The notes under the pieces are model-generated. The model saw only the letters and a program-made list of their open reading frames with translations. It ran no database searches and was not told the DNA's origin. The translations under genes were made by a program, and so were the position numbers. This document shows positions 30,511-43,434 of a DNA stretch of 64,000 bases, in pieces. The first letter of the stretch is position 1, and the number at the start of each line of letters is the position of its first letter. This DNA comes from Craspedostauros australis (lineage: Eukaryota; Bacillariophyta; Bacillariophyceae; Mastogloiales; Achnanthaceae): assembly GCA_026770025.1 (NCBI GenBank), contig JAMXDE010000055.1, positions 310,001 to 374,000 on the forward strand, given 5' to 3'.

Positions 30511-31170
30511 TCAAGTCAGCGCAGTCTCGACTACACCCCAGAACTTGTCCATGCGAGTGATCTTGTATTCCTTGGCGTACTTGGGAGGATCGATGAAGAA
30601 CACGAAGGAAATGCGTGGTCGGCCACCGCCATTCGCTGTGTTCTGCTGCTCGTCGTTGGCGGCGCAGACGCGATGCTGATGGGTGTTGTTCAGCTTCAGG
30701 GGCATGAAGTAAATGTCACCAGCCTTGGGTTTGACGGCCACGACGTTATCCTTGTCCTTGTTCTCGCGAAATTCGACGTCACGTTCCGAACCGAGGCTCA
30801 GGACGAGGATCTGGGCGGCGAAGGTGTCCTTGTGCCATGGGATCTGATGTTCCGGATCGAAGAAGCGATTGCAGAAGACGTAGTTGACCTTGCAATCGTA
30901 GGCCTGTTCGACCTGCTCACACAGCTGCTCCAGTCGACTGACGCCAGGCTTGTCCTTCATCTTCGCTTTGCGATCATATTTGTACACGTGCTGCTTCAGC
31001 TTCTGCCCGTACAGGGTGGGCTTGAGATCCCAAGGCAGATTGTCGTTGTTGTTGAAGGTCTCGAACAGACTTTCGGCCTCATCGTTGGAGAGAAAGTTGC
31101 GGTTGAAGAAGACACCCGAGACCACTTCGGACTCGTTGAGTTTGTCATAGAACGGACCGGAGGGTGCCAT
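30511..31170 (-). CDS. AlkB-family 2OG-Fe(II) dioxygenase
   Basis: A 219-residue single-exon protein close to the minimal AlkB-homologue length. The jelly-roll core shows NRFFDPEHQIPWHKD, with metal ligands His113 and Asp115. LVLSLGSERDVEFRE and KAGDIYFMPLKLNNTHQHRV follow, with the distal His at 166, then GRPRISFVFF with the 2OG-binding Arg186. AlkB proteins remove alkyl groups from DNA, RNA or protein by oxidative demethylation. Which substrate is used cannot be judged. Both iron ligand positions and the Arg are intact, unlike the oxygenase next door. Start ATG at 31170 (GCCATGG on the coding strand). Confidence 0.92.
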   Translation of the reverse strand: MAPSGPFYDKLNESEVVSGVFFNRNFLSNDEAESLFETFNNNDNLPWDLKPTLYGQKLKQHVYKYDRKAKMKDKPGVSRLEQLCEQVEQAYDCKVNYVFCNRFFDPEHQIPWHKDTFAAQILVLSLGSERDVEFRENKDKDNVVAVKPKAGDIYFMPLKLNNTHQHRVCAANDEQQNTANGGGRPRISFVFFIDPPKYAKEYKITRMDKFWGVVETALT

Positions 31171-32060
31171 GGTGATGCGATTTGTGAGGACCGATTGTGT
31201 CGGGCTGTTTTGTTTTGTTTTGTTTCGTGTGACGTGGCGGATGGGAGGGGTATGATTTGGATGGATAGATGGATGAAAGGATGGATGGAGGTATCGTTTG
31301 GATATGCGACGACGACGACGACGACGACGACGAAGACTCTATGTTCGTCGGCCGAGTCTTTGCGGCGAGACGATGCACCTTTGCTCCTTCTGCTATTTCT
31401 TACACGAGTGTAAGACGAGTAGCCTGGGCGGCGAGCGTTGTGACGAGGCGAGGTTTGATGCGGGGTTTGAACTGTGAGTTGGCTGGTGATTCCGATGTTC
31501 AGAGATTATGAGACGGTTGGTTGTGCGAGATGATGGACATCGACCACCGAGGAGCAAAGGGTGGTCATGTCTGGATGCCGATTTGATCGTGGGTAGAAGC
31601 GGTTGTTGGGGTGTTGGCCTTGCTTCCTTGGTGGTACTGGTGATTCCACGAATCAGACGTATCCACGACTCGGATTTCGCATATCCCAACAAAAAGTGGT
31701 GGTCACCTCGCAGATTACCCGACTATTCTCTGGGGGCAGGCGGATACTATCTATTGTACGACCTACCTGTGATACTTTCTAATACACTCGTAGCTCGTCT
31801 GCATGGAACTCCATGAGACGAGGATAGCGGTATGGCCTTAGCAACCATCGTGCTTTTGCCTCACCCATGCTTCAGTTCGCGCCGGGAGCGGATCCGTCTG
31901 ACCCGCTTCACTGAATTAGTGCTCGCCAAGCATGGAACACCGCGAACTGCGGGGAATACATGGATCACGACCTATTTTTTTATGAACAGAGGGTCCGGGT
32001 CTGCTCCACGCGACGAGCTACTGAACCATATCACTTTCGCTCGTACCACAGACGGTGGTC
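31171..32060. other. Intergenic region with CGA microsatellite
   Basis: 890 bases upstream of the AlkB-like gene and downstream of the M11 protease. No gene recognised. A (CGA)n tract of about 11 units lies at 31303-31335. Confidence 0.5.
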
Positions 32061-35000
32061 CTATCTCCACTGCTCTTCCCTCTGCAATTTGTTCTCCATC
32101 TTGCCATCATCTCCGTTCTGCGTCTTCTTCGTCAGCTTCGTCGTCTTGGAGCCCTTCTGATTGGTCTTGTCTGTGTGGGTGTCGCCCACATCGTCAATGA
32201 CGACGGAAACACCCTTGACGCTCTTGCTCTCATCCTTGGAAGCCTTCATTGTCTTTGGCGTCTTGCTTGGCGTTTCAGACTTGTCGGATTTGTCAGACTT
32301 TGATGGTTTGGCTGCCTTGTCAGATTTCTCAGACCCTCCCTTCGGTGCCTTGGCTTGTTTGCCGACTTCCGACGTCGGAGGCACTGATGGTTCATACGAT
32401 GGAGCGAGCGACGGCATGTTGGACGGGTTGGCTGACGGTGAAGTGGATGGCGCTGTCGACGGGCGGATCGATGGCGTTGCAGATGGATTGGAAGATGGGT
32501 GCGTCGATGGCGAAACGGTTGGATTGGAAGATGGGTGCGTCGATGGCGTAGCAGATGGATTGGAGGATGGGTGCGTCGATGGTGTAGCAGATGGATTCAC
32601 TGATGCTGTGATCGTTGGATGAGTCGACGGCATCATTGATGGAGTAGAGGATGGCATCTGCGACTCTCCGTTGCAGAATTCCAATGATCCGAGGAAGAAA
32701 TCAAAGAATCCCTCGAACAATGGTGGAGGAGGGGCATCGCCTGTGACGCCGGTCATTAGCCCCGTGTTCACGGTGAACGGACAGTTTTGGCATTCAAAGA
32801 ATGTTGGAGGGTGGGGACCGATCGATGTTGCACCGAGTTGCAGCACTCTGTTGGGCGTGTCGATACGAAAGGATGCAAGCTCGTCGCTCTCAGAAAGTTC
32901 CAACACTTGATCGAACGAGATAACGTCCGTCAGTTCCTCATCTCCTCTCGGCAGGATGGTGCCGGACGCAATTTCAGTCCATGGCCCATCGGCTTGCCAA
33001 GTGCTCGGGCGGAAGAAGATGGTGTATTCTTGCGGTGTCGAGAACGGAAGGATGAGCCTCATGCCGTTGATCTCGGTGGTGTCTGTAATGACGATGTCGA
33101 ACCTGTATGACACTGCATTTGTGTCGAGAAATCTCAACGGTAGGTTGGTGAAACTCCAGTTTCGGCATGCGCCGAGCGTTGGCTCGCCGGTGGGTATCCC
33201 TGTTGGCTGCGCTGTGGTTGTTGGCGCAGAAGAGCTGGATGGTGCGGCAGTCGGCGACGAGGATATGCTGGTTGTAATGCTTACGGTCGCGCACATTTGC
33301 TCACTTGACTCGTCATCGATATTCACAACAGTGATGCTGGTCCCGCTCAATGCCGATTCTGCTTCGTCGACGATGTGCGTCTCGCCAGCTCGCAGCTTTG
33401 CCTCCAGGTTGGAAAATTCGGAGGGTTGGGCACCAGGATCGAAGGCACTGGTGACTAGGACTTGGTTGCGGCCTTCTGAGGATTCCGCGTTGAAGCCTAT
33501 GGCTCGGTTGAACGCAACATAGTAGTTCAGCACACTATTCGGATCATCGAGCCTGATCAGAACGACGTAGCTTGTGTCACTTGGGTCATAATCGACCACA
33601 CCGCAGAGCCTGGTTGTCCTGCTCATTTCCTCAGTAGCGACCAGCTCGATGGTCTGGTCTGCATACCATCCCAACACCCAGCTCTTGGCACCTTCGGAGT
33701 TTCACATGCGAATATTAGTATAAGTAGAAATATGAATATGAATGGACATCGGCATGAGCATGGGTATACGTATTCATATAGGGTGGTCGCACAGTTCACG
33801 CATACGCAAATGAGGAGGTACCATAGGCCGGAACAGCATTGGAAGCGTGAGAATCTTGTGAGCGACGCATCAAAATGAGCACCTTCTCTAATCCGCTGCC
33901 AGAACAGACCGTCAACCACCGTGCGCTGCAGCGAACATTCAGACCATTTGTGCGTTGACTCTATCAATCTGAAGCTCACGGTAATGAGCGAAGCATCGAC
34001 AGCGATACTGTGTTGCACATATGCAGAAATTAATAAGTACATGCACATTTGTGTTTGCGTGTCTTTGACGGGGGAAAACTGTGCGTTGAGGGAAAAGAAG
34101 TCGGCATGCCCCATGCGCCAGAGTCATTGCACGTACCGTTGTATCCCTTCACTTCGTCTTGGCTCAAGACCCCTCCAACGTTGGCAAAGCCCATGGCCCC
34201 ACTGAGAAGAATTGACAAGGTGGAGAAGACCATACTATGTGTGAGAGCAGAGATCAAAGGAAGGTTGTGTTTGAGTTTGCATTCGTGGTGTATCGTTTGA
34301 CTCACCTGACATCATGGTACTCGTCATCATTCTCGTTGCTGTGACCAAGGCAGAAATTGTGACCAAGTTCATGGACAACAGTGTTGGTGGCGTAAGACCA
34401 ATGAAGGTCTGGATTCCCATCGACTCCATTGAACACGCTCACTTTGCCTGGCAAAGTAGCGAAGGCTGCATCACAGAGCATGGAACGAAGAAAGAATAGA
34501 ACATCAAATTAGATTGGATGCAACCACACAAGTTGAAGGAGAGTTGAGTAGAGTAGAGTTGAGTCGAGTCGAGTACCATCCGAGGGGAGCGGACGGCACA
34601 GAATGGTGAGGCGAATGCTTCGAGAATGCAAACAAACACAACGGCGCAGCTTTTCTTCTGGCGGCTCCATTTCGAATCGAATCGGCACAAGACACCAACC
34701 ACTTACCCAACCACTCCGTGCTCTCGTCAAAGATCGACCCATACGGTAAAATATACAGGAAATGGTCCAAGACATCAAAAACCTGGAGGGTCTGTTGCAA
34801 GAACTGAGTCGCCGCGTTTTCAATGGCGCCTGCAGGGAGCTGCCCCACATTCGCGTTGAACGAAAGGGTAAAGATTCCGTTTGGCACGGACTCGATGTTC
34901 GGAGGAGCCATGGTCAACTTTCCAAACGACATTGCTTCGAGCTGTTCTGCGAAACTTGGGCCGCCATTCAACACGTTGTCGATGATCGCTTCCGTCGAAG

Positions 35001-35985
35001 GAGCTTGAGAGTCGGTGAAGTCCATTCGGACGATCCAAAACGACTTCTCGCCGGCTCCAAATGCATCTGGATCGCTCAGTCGGCGCCGTCGTCCTTCCAG
35101 GGCATCCACTCGAACGTCCGGTAAAGTCGAGACTGTGCCCATCTCCATGGTGTCCACGGATTCCCCCGGTGGCAATTCTAGCGCGTAGTTGTCTGTGTCG
35201 ATCATGGCTCCTGGGAGAAAGAGGGTGTGCAAACTGTGCGAATTTGGCCACGCGTTTTTCTCTGTCATCCATGAGGCGGTCAATCCTTCGATCGTCAGAA
35301 GCACCGCTCCGTGCACATCGGTGTCGGCACCTCGTAGCTGGCATCCAACGCGAGTGCTCTCTCCTCCATGGACATAGGTGACCATCTGTGGCACGATGGC
35401 GCATGGTTCTCGGATGGCGTGTTTCTGAGTATGCTCCGACCATGCGATGGCACCATGTGAGGTTCTCACGACTTCTCCGCTTGCTCTGAACTCAGCCTAC
35501 ATGCGTCGTTGCGGTCGACGTTTGTGCAATTGGAGAATGACTCCGCAAGGACATCGAAACGAGCAGAAACACGAATGTTGGTGAGCAAGCGCTTGGTTTG
35601 TGTGGCATGACATGGCATCGTACGTACGATGAAGACAAACAGATGCACATTTGTAGAGAGCATTTGTCCGGCGACGGAAGCAGGATACACACGATGATCA
35701 GGTGAAACGGAGTGCAGCGTACTCGTACGAGCGCTCAGTTGCATACGAGTGCGCATTCCACGATTCATAGAAATCCCATTGCCGTCGCAGAACCTCTCGT
35801 CGCTGTCGGGAGCACCCTCGCCAAATATGGATTGCCAATCGTCATTTGCCGGGCGCCCGCCGATGATGAACTTGGTGAAGATCATCGCCACTTACTGCAA
35901 CAAAGTTGGAATCGATGGCCATTGGCGCGGCCAAAGCCCAAAGAAGCAGGCTCGATCTCTCAAACATCATCGTCCAGTTGTTCAT
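32061..35985 (-). CDS. Secreted M11 (gametolysin-like) metalloprotease with PS-repeat and Lys/Ser tail
   Basis: Five exons: 35985-35896, 35496-34707, 34465-34306, 34201-34137 and 33691-32061. All junctions are GT-AG, the phases agree, and the product is 911 residues. Exon 1 encodes a signal peptide (MFERSSLLLWALAAPMA). The prodomain-like region is followed by a catalytic domain opened by LEAMSFGKLTM. The split zinc motif HELGHNFCLGH (325-335) lies in exon 3. SGAMGFANVGGVLSQDEVKG (the Met-turn region) and YNGAKSWVLGWYADQT, typical of M11 and diatom relatives, are created by splicing of exons 3-5. A Cys-containing domain follows (about 520-700), then tandem PSxxPS units (about 714-808), then a Lys/Ser/Thr/Asp tail. 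PS-repeat tails are common in diatom secreted or wall proteins. Likely a zinc endopeptidase at the cell surface or matrix. Confidence 0.9.
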
Positions 35986-36997
35986 GCACGTGGAAGACTC
36001 TTATGAGGCTCAGCAACACTGCCTCTGTGATGGTGGAGCGGATGTTATAGTATCGTCCAAGACCAGCCTCCACGAATACGATTTCGCACTATACGAGGGG
36101 AGAGAGACAGCCGTATCATGGCAGCACTGGTGTATTGGCATCATACTGCTGCTCCTGCCACTATTGTTATCGTCGTCGTCGTCGCTTGCTGGCTGTTGTC
36201 GCACCCGCAGGAGGAAAGCAGGCGCATGCGCAGGCACAGCACTCTGTCATGCAAGCAAGTACGAGTTCAGTACGCCATTCAGGATGCACGACGCCGCAAC
36301 AAGACACAACAGAAAAGCGACACATTGCATCACCACCCATCAGTGCACGAGATAACGTGGTGGAAATTGGATGTTGTGGTCAACTCCATGGTGATGAGCG
36401 ATGTGACCGACGATGGAAGTCCCAATCACATCGACAAAAATTGTGAGCTTCGACGAAAAACGAGACTCAAACGTCCGTCACCAGTGTTGTTGCGTGTGGT
36501 TTGTGATGCCGCAACGGAATTTTGTGAGCGACGCGCAAGCGATGCGACATCAGCAACGGAAACAATCACCGCACAGAAAGAGAGATCAATCGTGTTTCTT
36601 TCTTCGCTCAGGTTTGTGTCCGACATTTCCACTTCGATTGGATTCCTCGTTGTTCTATGCCTTTCGTCTCTCTTCGACCAAATTCGTTGGCTGTTTGGTT
36701 CCGTTTTGTGGCGAACATATTGAGTCACGATTAGGCGCGACTGCACCTTCGTTCGCTTCAACACGCATCAACACCGACTTTCATGAGAACACTTGTCCCA
36801 TCCTTGATCGCATTTCTCATCGCATTGAAATTTTGACCATGTTGTTCGTGATCGTGTTGGTTACGCGTGCGAGTCCTCTTGCGATTATTTCATTTTTATG
36901 CGTTCTTGGCTGGCTGTTGCTGTCGTATTCTACAATATTATTTTCATAGAATAGTATGCACTCATCTACTTCTAAAGCATGGTCCAATTTGATGCGG
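35986..36997. other. Spacer between the protease and LRR genes
   Basis: 1,012 bases with no recognisable gene. A plus-strand frame at 36118-36723 has a hydrophobic start but is otherwise low-information. A TATTCTACAATATTA ... ATAGAATA inverted repeat lies near 36926-36954, at the 3' side of the LRR gene. Confidence 0.45.
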
Positions 36998-39900
36998 TCA
37001 TAGTGCAGTACAGCGAGACGTGCCGTCGTTAGCGGTTTCGCAGCAGGATGTGCAGCAAGTGCATGTGACTTCTGCGAACGCGGTGGTGGCGTTGTTGCCA
37101 TTTGCCACGCTGCAGTCTGCCTGGAGACTGTCGATGGGGTCGGAAAGGAATGATGCAGAGCAGAGCACGCTGTCGAGGTCTCCAGCGAGATTCGTATTCT
37201 GCAAATGGACTGCTTCCAGATCCACCAGTTGTTTCATCGTCGATGGGACGGAGCCGGACATCCTGAGGTTGCCGTTGAGTTCCAGACGCTGCAGGTTGGT
37301 GCATTCGCCGATTTCGGATGGTATTGATCCGTCGATGCTGTTGTTTCCGAGAAGCAGGCTTGTCAGGCTCTGCAGGGTGCCGACCTGGGGCGTCAAACTC
37401 CCTGCGAATGCATTCGAACTGAGATCCAGACTCTCCAACTGATCGGCGGGGAGGCTGTCAAGAACCGTTGCCACATCACCTGTGAATTGGTTGTTTGCGA
37501 ATTCCATCGTCTGTAGGTACGAATTGGCTGCAAACGAAGGCAGAGTTCCGGTAATTTTGTTGTTGGAGAAGTGGACGTCGGACAGAAACAGCAGGGATGC
37601 CAGCTCGGTGGGGATCGTGCCTTCCAGGTTGTTGTCCTCCGCCATCACCGAGATCATCTTCTCCAAATTCCCGATGGAGGACGGGAACGTGCCTGTCAGG
37701 TTGTTGTGGTCGACGGCGAGGAAGCGGAAGAGCTGTTGCGTCCCGAACGGTGGGATCGACCCTATCAGGCTGTTCGCGGAAAGCGCCAGCACTCTCAATC
37801 TTGGCAGCAGCATGAGCGCGGATGGAATCTTGCCGATGAAGTTGTTGTTGCTCAGGTTCACGAAGGAGAGGTTGGACAGGCTCTCGATCTCCGTCGGGAT
37901 GCTTCCGTCGAGGTGGCAATCCTGCAACGACAGCATGCCCAGTTGCGTGGCGTATCCGATGGTCGATGGGATGGCGCCGGAAAGTCTGCCGTTGGCGAAG
38001 AGCACGAGGCTCTCCAGGTCCGTATGGGACTCGGTGAAGAGCTCGGGTGGTATCTCTCCTGTGAGGTCATTCTCCCGCATGTCCAGAGTGACGATGCGGT
38101 TCAACCGTCCAAGCTCGCTCGGAATCGACCCCTTGATGCTGTTGTGGCGCAAGTCCAGCGTTTTCAATCCGGAGAGCTCCGCAAGTTCGGCAGGGACGGT
38201 TCCATCCAGCATGTTGTTTTCTGCAATAGAGTGTATATGAGTTGGAAACGCATTTGGTTTGGTAGATCGGATTGGGGTGGAGATCAGTGTGTGCATGTCC
38301 ATTTTCGTTCACATCATCGCCGTCGGTCCATCGCACGAGTTAGACAGTTTGATCGCAGTACAGCAAGAGTTTACGCAGTCAAAGCACGCATGGAGTGAGT
38401 TGTGGGTGGACACAGAGAAGCGAAGCCAGCGAGCGCCATGTTTAGAATACGTCGTGATGTGTAGATTGCATGCACCATTTGGTGGGATAATGAGAGCAGA
38501 GTTGAGCGGAGCAGCACCGAGCGACACAATCGTACCATACTTCACTTACCGAGTAGGATTTCCTCAACAAGGCCTTCGTCGTCGCAGAATATGCCAGATC
38601 CAAAGCCATCATTCCATCGGCACACAGATGCGGTCGACAGCGAATCAAACTGGGATGACCATTGATCACCTCCGAGGCTGAAGTATAGGACTCCAGCGAC
38701 GTATCGGTCCACGAGCTGGGGCGTGGACAATCCATCAAGCACACCGGTTGATCCATCGCTGGTCGTCAGCCATTCGAATGCATGGTGCTGTGGTGATGAT
38801 GGATCATCGATCAATGCTCCCGAAACATCCAATATGGCCTGTTTGATGGGATGTGTTTTGGTTGGTGATCCTGTTGGTGATACCGTTGGTGGTACAGTGG
38901 GCTCCTGGGTTGGCAAGTACGTGAATGCGGATGTTGGCGACGACGTTGGTGGTTGAGTGGGCGTTGCGGATGCTAACACTGTTGGCTGCGTCGTTGGTGA
39001 CAGTGTGGGTGATGCGGTTGGTTCTGATGTCTTTGCACGGGTTGGCATGAGCGTTGGTGACGTTGAACGTGTCACGGTTGGGAAATTCGTTGGCATTCCT
39101 GTCGGCAAAAGAGTTGTTTGCAATGCTGTGGGCAATCCTGATTGCAGAAGCGTCTGAGGAATGGTTGGTGAAATGGTTTTCGGACCGGTTGTCCGAACGG
39201 TCGGTGCCTCTGTGTTCGGCACTAACGACGGTCTCATTGATGATGCTGTCGGAGATGGGCTTGGCTCAACTGTTTCTGCTGACGTTGGCGCCTCACTCGA
39301 CGAAGTTGGGTCAGCCGAAGGTGATAGCGTTGGTGCTGCTGTTGGAGATGGGCTTGGCGCAAGTGTTGGTGTTGATGTTGGTGCTTCGCTTGACAATGTT
39401 GGCCCTGTCGATGATGACGGCGTGGGTGCGGCTGTCGGAGATGGGCTTGGCGCAAGTGTTGGTGCTGATGTTGGTGATTCGCTCGATGATGTTGGGCCTG
39501 TTGATGATGACGGCGTGGGTGCTGTTGTTGTAGATGAGCTTGGCTCAACTGTTTCTGCTGCTGTTGGTGCTTCGCTTGATACTGTTGGCCCTGTCGATGG
39601 TGACGGCGTGGGTGCGGCTGTTGGTACAACCGTTGGTAAGGTGGTTGGTACCCGAGAAGGCACAATAGTGGGCAGGATGGTCGGTAGGCTGGATGGCAGA
39701 ACGGTTGGAAGAGCGGTCGGTGCTGCCTTCGGTGATTCCGTTGGTTGCGATGTCGGTACGGCCATGAGCTGTGATGGAGCTGGTGTTGTTAGGGCCGACG
39801 GCGAAAATGTGATCGTTGCCAGAGGAGTGGGGGCGCTGCTGTCGTTCAATGCGATTGGGTCCTGCGTTTTGTCATCATCGATGTCTCTGTCGACCGCAGT

Positions 39901-42258
39901 TGATGGTGGTGTTGGTGTCGATGAGGACAGTGACGGTGACCAGGTGGGCGGAAACAACAGCGGTGGTGCAGCATCTGGCGGGGACAGATCGAGTTCATTA
40001 TCAGACGACTTGCTGGCTTGGTCGACGCCGTCATCTGAGTTGAGGTGGGAAATGACAGCCGTAGCGACTCCAGTGGCCAGCATGATGAGAGCGCCGAAGC
40101 AGAGGCATCGCATCAGCATCGTTCTGCGTTGAGCGGCCTTCCTTTCTTTTTCTTGCTGCCGTTCAAAGAACACAGTGTACTCCCCAAGGATTCTCAACGA
40201 AGTGTATGGATCTGTGTTGTTGAGGACGATCTGTTCTTCTCCTTGTACGTCTGCTTCTTCATAGATTGCACCATCCATATGTTTGCTGACGCGGACCACG
40301 GAGTCAATGCCGTCTGTTTCCGGATCTTCGACAAGATACCGTGCGTCGGGATAAGGTCCCGAAAAAGGCCCACGCGCCAGACGTCTTCCGATCTCGCGAA
40401 CGACTGAATCTGTTTCGGTATTGTTTTCAGGAGCGTCGTCGGCGCTGCCATGAGCAACAGTAAGCGATTGCTGCTCTTGTGCCCGCCCCTGTGCATGCGG
40501 CTGTGAAGCTACTGCTGTTGTTGCTTCTGTTAGTCCTGATAACGGCGGATGATCACGCGCCTCGTTCAAATCGATACGACTCTCATTGGTATCGCCACGT
40601 TCGCCGCGGTCACGATGCTCATCTTTGGAAGCAGTCTGAACGTGCTTCAGGCGGTCGTCTTCTTCGTCTGCCGATTTGCTGAATTGCGAGCCCGCGGAAT
40701 GCTGCGCGTAAATGATGTCGTCTTCGTCGAGCGAGACCTTGAGCAGGAAATCCGATGCGAGAATCCCACCGCTAGCCGTGGACGCATCATCAGCTTGGGT
40801 TTCGTCATCGTCGTCGGACATGCGCGCATGCCGCACAATCGCGTCCATGTCCTTCACGAGTTCTTCGCTCGGCTTGCTTTCAAGCCCCTCCTTGAAGCTG
40901 TATGTCATCGCAGGTGCGATTTTTCCATCATCCATCTCCTCACGATTGCAAATGCTCCTGCTGCGGCGGCTGCGGATGGATTCATCGCCTGCTTTCGGCA
41001 AATCAGTTTCTGCCTCCTTTGACTGACTCACCATCATCTTGGCTTTCCACGCCTCTTCTGCTTTGTCCAGCTCATTCAGTTGCTCCTCGAGCTTGATGAC
41101 TTCTTGCACACCGTCAATTCCAGACTGCTGCTGTTGTGCTGTCGGTCCTGTCATGAAATCATCTGGCTTGCCGAGAGTGCCGGCTTCGATTGGTGTTGGT
41201 GTTGTCAATTTCATTGAGTGGCCAGCAGTGGTAATACTGCTCGTGGGATGTGTCGTCGTTGTCGTTGCTGTTGATGTTGATGTTGCTTTTGCTGTGGGGA
41301 CGGGTGCATGCGTTGCGGCTGCTGCAGTTCCGCCGCTTGTTGGCGTCTTTGATGTGGGAGTCTTTGTCGGCATGGATTCGGTAACGAGTCTCGGCGCAGT
41401 TGTTGTCGATGGGATGATCTGCGATTTTGCAGGCTGCTGCCGTCTCGTATCGAAGGTGGGCATGGCTTTATTCGATGCAGCTTTTGATGGTTTCGTGGTC
41501 GCGGCTGTTCTGGCCCGCTGTGCTCCACCGCTGCCGTTGTGCTGTGTGCCTGCCGCGTTCTGCGCAACTTCACTGCCGCGTCGGCCATGCTGGATCACCT
41601 GACGTCGCTGCTGGTTGGAGGTCATGATGCACCCTGGCTGCTTGCTGCTTTGCTCCCGGACAGCGAGGGCAACCGTCTGCACCATATCTCGCTTCTTTGG
41701 TTTGATCGATGAAGTGGACGGCTTTCCAATCGCTGACAGCTCGTCGATGAACTGGGAGTCCGTCGTGCTGGAAGCGGTTCGGATGGGTGGTGGCGTTTTG
41801 GGACGCTGGTTGCTCGCTCTCGCCGTCGGATCATCGTGACCGACGTTGGTGCTGGCGACGCTCCCGACATCAAGCATGCTGGTCCCACCTTCTCCCACGC
41901 TGCCCATGTCGATCGATTCGAATGTCATGAGCGATGAGATGACCGATTCTGGCCTTGAGGCGGCCCTGCGCAGATCGTCGTCGACCGTGTCAGGATCCTC
42001 CCTTGCCTCCACATCGCGGCTCTCGTGGTTCTGGCTGTGTTGACGCGTGTTGTTGGCGGCAACATCGTGTGATGGTGATTTCATCTTCATCGCGGAGCTT
42101 GGGACGGTGGTACTTGGAATGTGGGTGCGTCGCCCCTCACGCATCCTCCTCTCATGCTGCTTCTGCCTCAGGATGCTCTCAACCACCACCTTTTGCTCCG
42201 CATCTTCAGCCATGGCTTGCATAGCATTCACCGGATCGTCTGATGACACACGATCCAT
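36998..42258 (-). CDS. Single-span LRR receptor-like protein with PT-rich stalk
   Basis: Two exons, 42258-38550 and 38220-36998, with a 329-base intron (CTCG/GTAAGT ... TTGCAG). The product is 1,643 residues from the ATG at 42258; the frame is open upstream without ATG. The first 710 residues are a disordered, presumably cytoplasmic region. One membrane span (LMRCLCFGALIMLATGVATAV) follows at about 716-738, then a Ser/Thr/Pro stalk of repeated xPTxxPS units (about 770-1135). An LRR cap with YFSLGGDQW and CRWNDGFGSGIFCD follows, then roughly a dozen plant-type LRRs (LxGxIPxEIxxLxxLxxLxL) from about 1237 to 1570. The tail is Cys-rich (CTCCTSCC). This architecture matches the large diatom LRR receptor-like families. 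No kinase domain is present, so any signalling would need a partner binding the long cytoplasmic part. Confidence 0.92.
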
Positions 42259-43434
42259 GGTTGTGTTGCTGTGGCGTTGTGTCTCAAAGCTCGGATCTGT
42301 GTCCCTTGTGTGAGAGTCGAGAACGACCGTCGAATCGAGTTGAGTGGATTGCAATGGTGTGCAGTGGTGTGCAGTGTTGTCGTTGGGATGATCCGATGGT
42401 GTGATGATGTTTCCATTCACGCAAACCTTCCACGCCAATTTGAATAGGGTGGAAGAGAGCAGAGGATAAGTCGAGCGGAGTGAGCCAGAATCGTGCAGTC
42501 CACTTTACTCGTTTTTGTTTCGTCTATCCATGGCGCATCGATTGGTCTCCACGACTCTGCATCATCCACTCAACTCTTCTCTTTTGTTTCCACTTCATCG
42601 GTATCTCTGTTGCTCGACTCTTCCACTCTCGTGGTTTCGCTTCGCAACAAACGGACACACAAAGGGAATCACTCGTCTCGCGCCAAAAATGTTGATGTGT
42701 CAGCGATTGGGACCACAATCCCCAAAAAGTGAGACTTTGGCGATGACGAATGTCACACCGGACATCCCTTAGTATTACGTGTAGATTCAGGCTGAATATT
42801 TATATAACGTCACACGATATAGCCCATCGCCAACATGAAGAGTTCAGTCCGTCCAACCATCGGGATGGAACATGATCGATCTGGTCGATCTTTCTCATCT
42901 CCCGCACCATTCGATTGGATGGATCCGATTTGGTTTGCTCGTTTCGATTTCGGAAAAAGAACAAGAAATGGGTGGCGGTCGTGACGAGATGGCGATGATG
43001 GTGGTGATGTTGGTCGAGCGTTTTTTCGCGGTGGAATTCTGGTCGGTTGGAAACAAAGAAGAAGAGAATCTGCACATCATTCTGATCTTCCCTCTGCATC
43101 TCCACATACTTGGGCTCCTGCTGTTGGTATTGCGATCATCTGGAAGAGGACTTGTGTGCGTACCATTGCTTCACACCTGAACAAAGTGCGGAGGCAGACA
43201 AGGAAGGCTGCACGAAGGCATCGCCTCGAAAGATACTCGCACTGAAGATCCGCAAGGTCTCAGCTTGTCTCAGCTTTGACCGCCAAAGGGTTTCCATCAA
43301 GCCGTCCAGACGAATCTGTGATTGACATCACCCACATCCATCAGCATTAGCTGACTGAGAACAGAGACATCACTCGCATCATTGAAACGATTGACACTCT
43401 CCAGAGACTGCATTGACGCCAGCCGATTGACATC
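42259..43434. promoter_or_regulatory. Divergent promoter region between the LRR and MYBBP1A-like genes
   Basis: 1,176 bases between divergent starts. Only short frames with no domain are seen. Confidence 0.45.
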
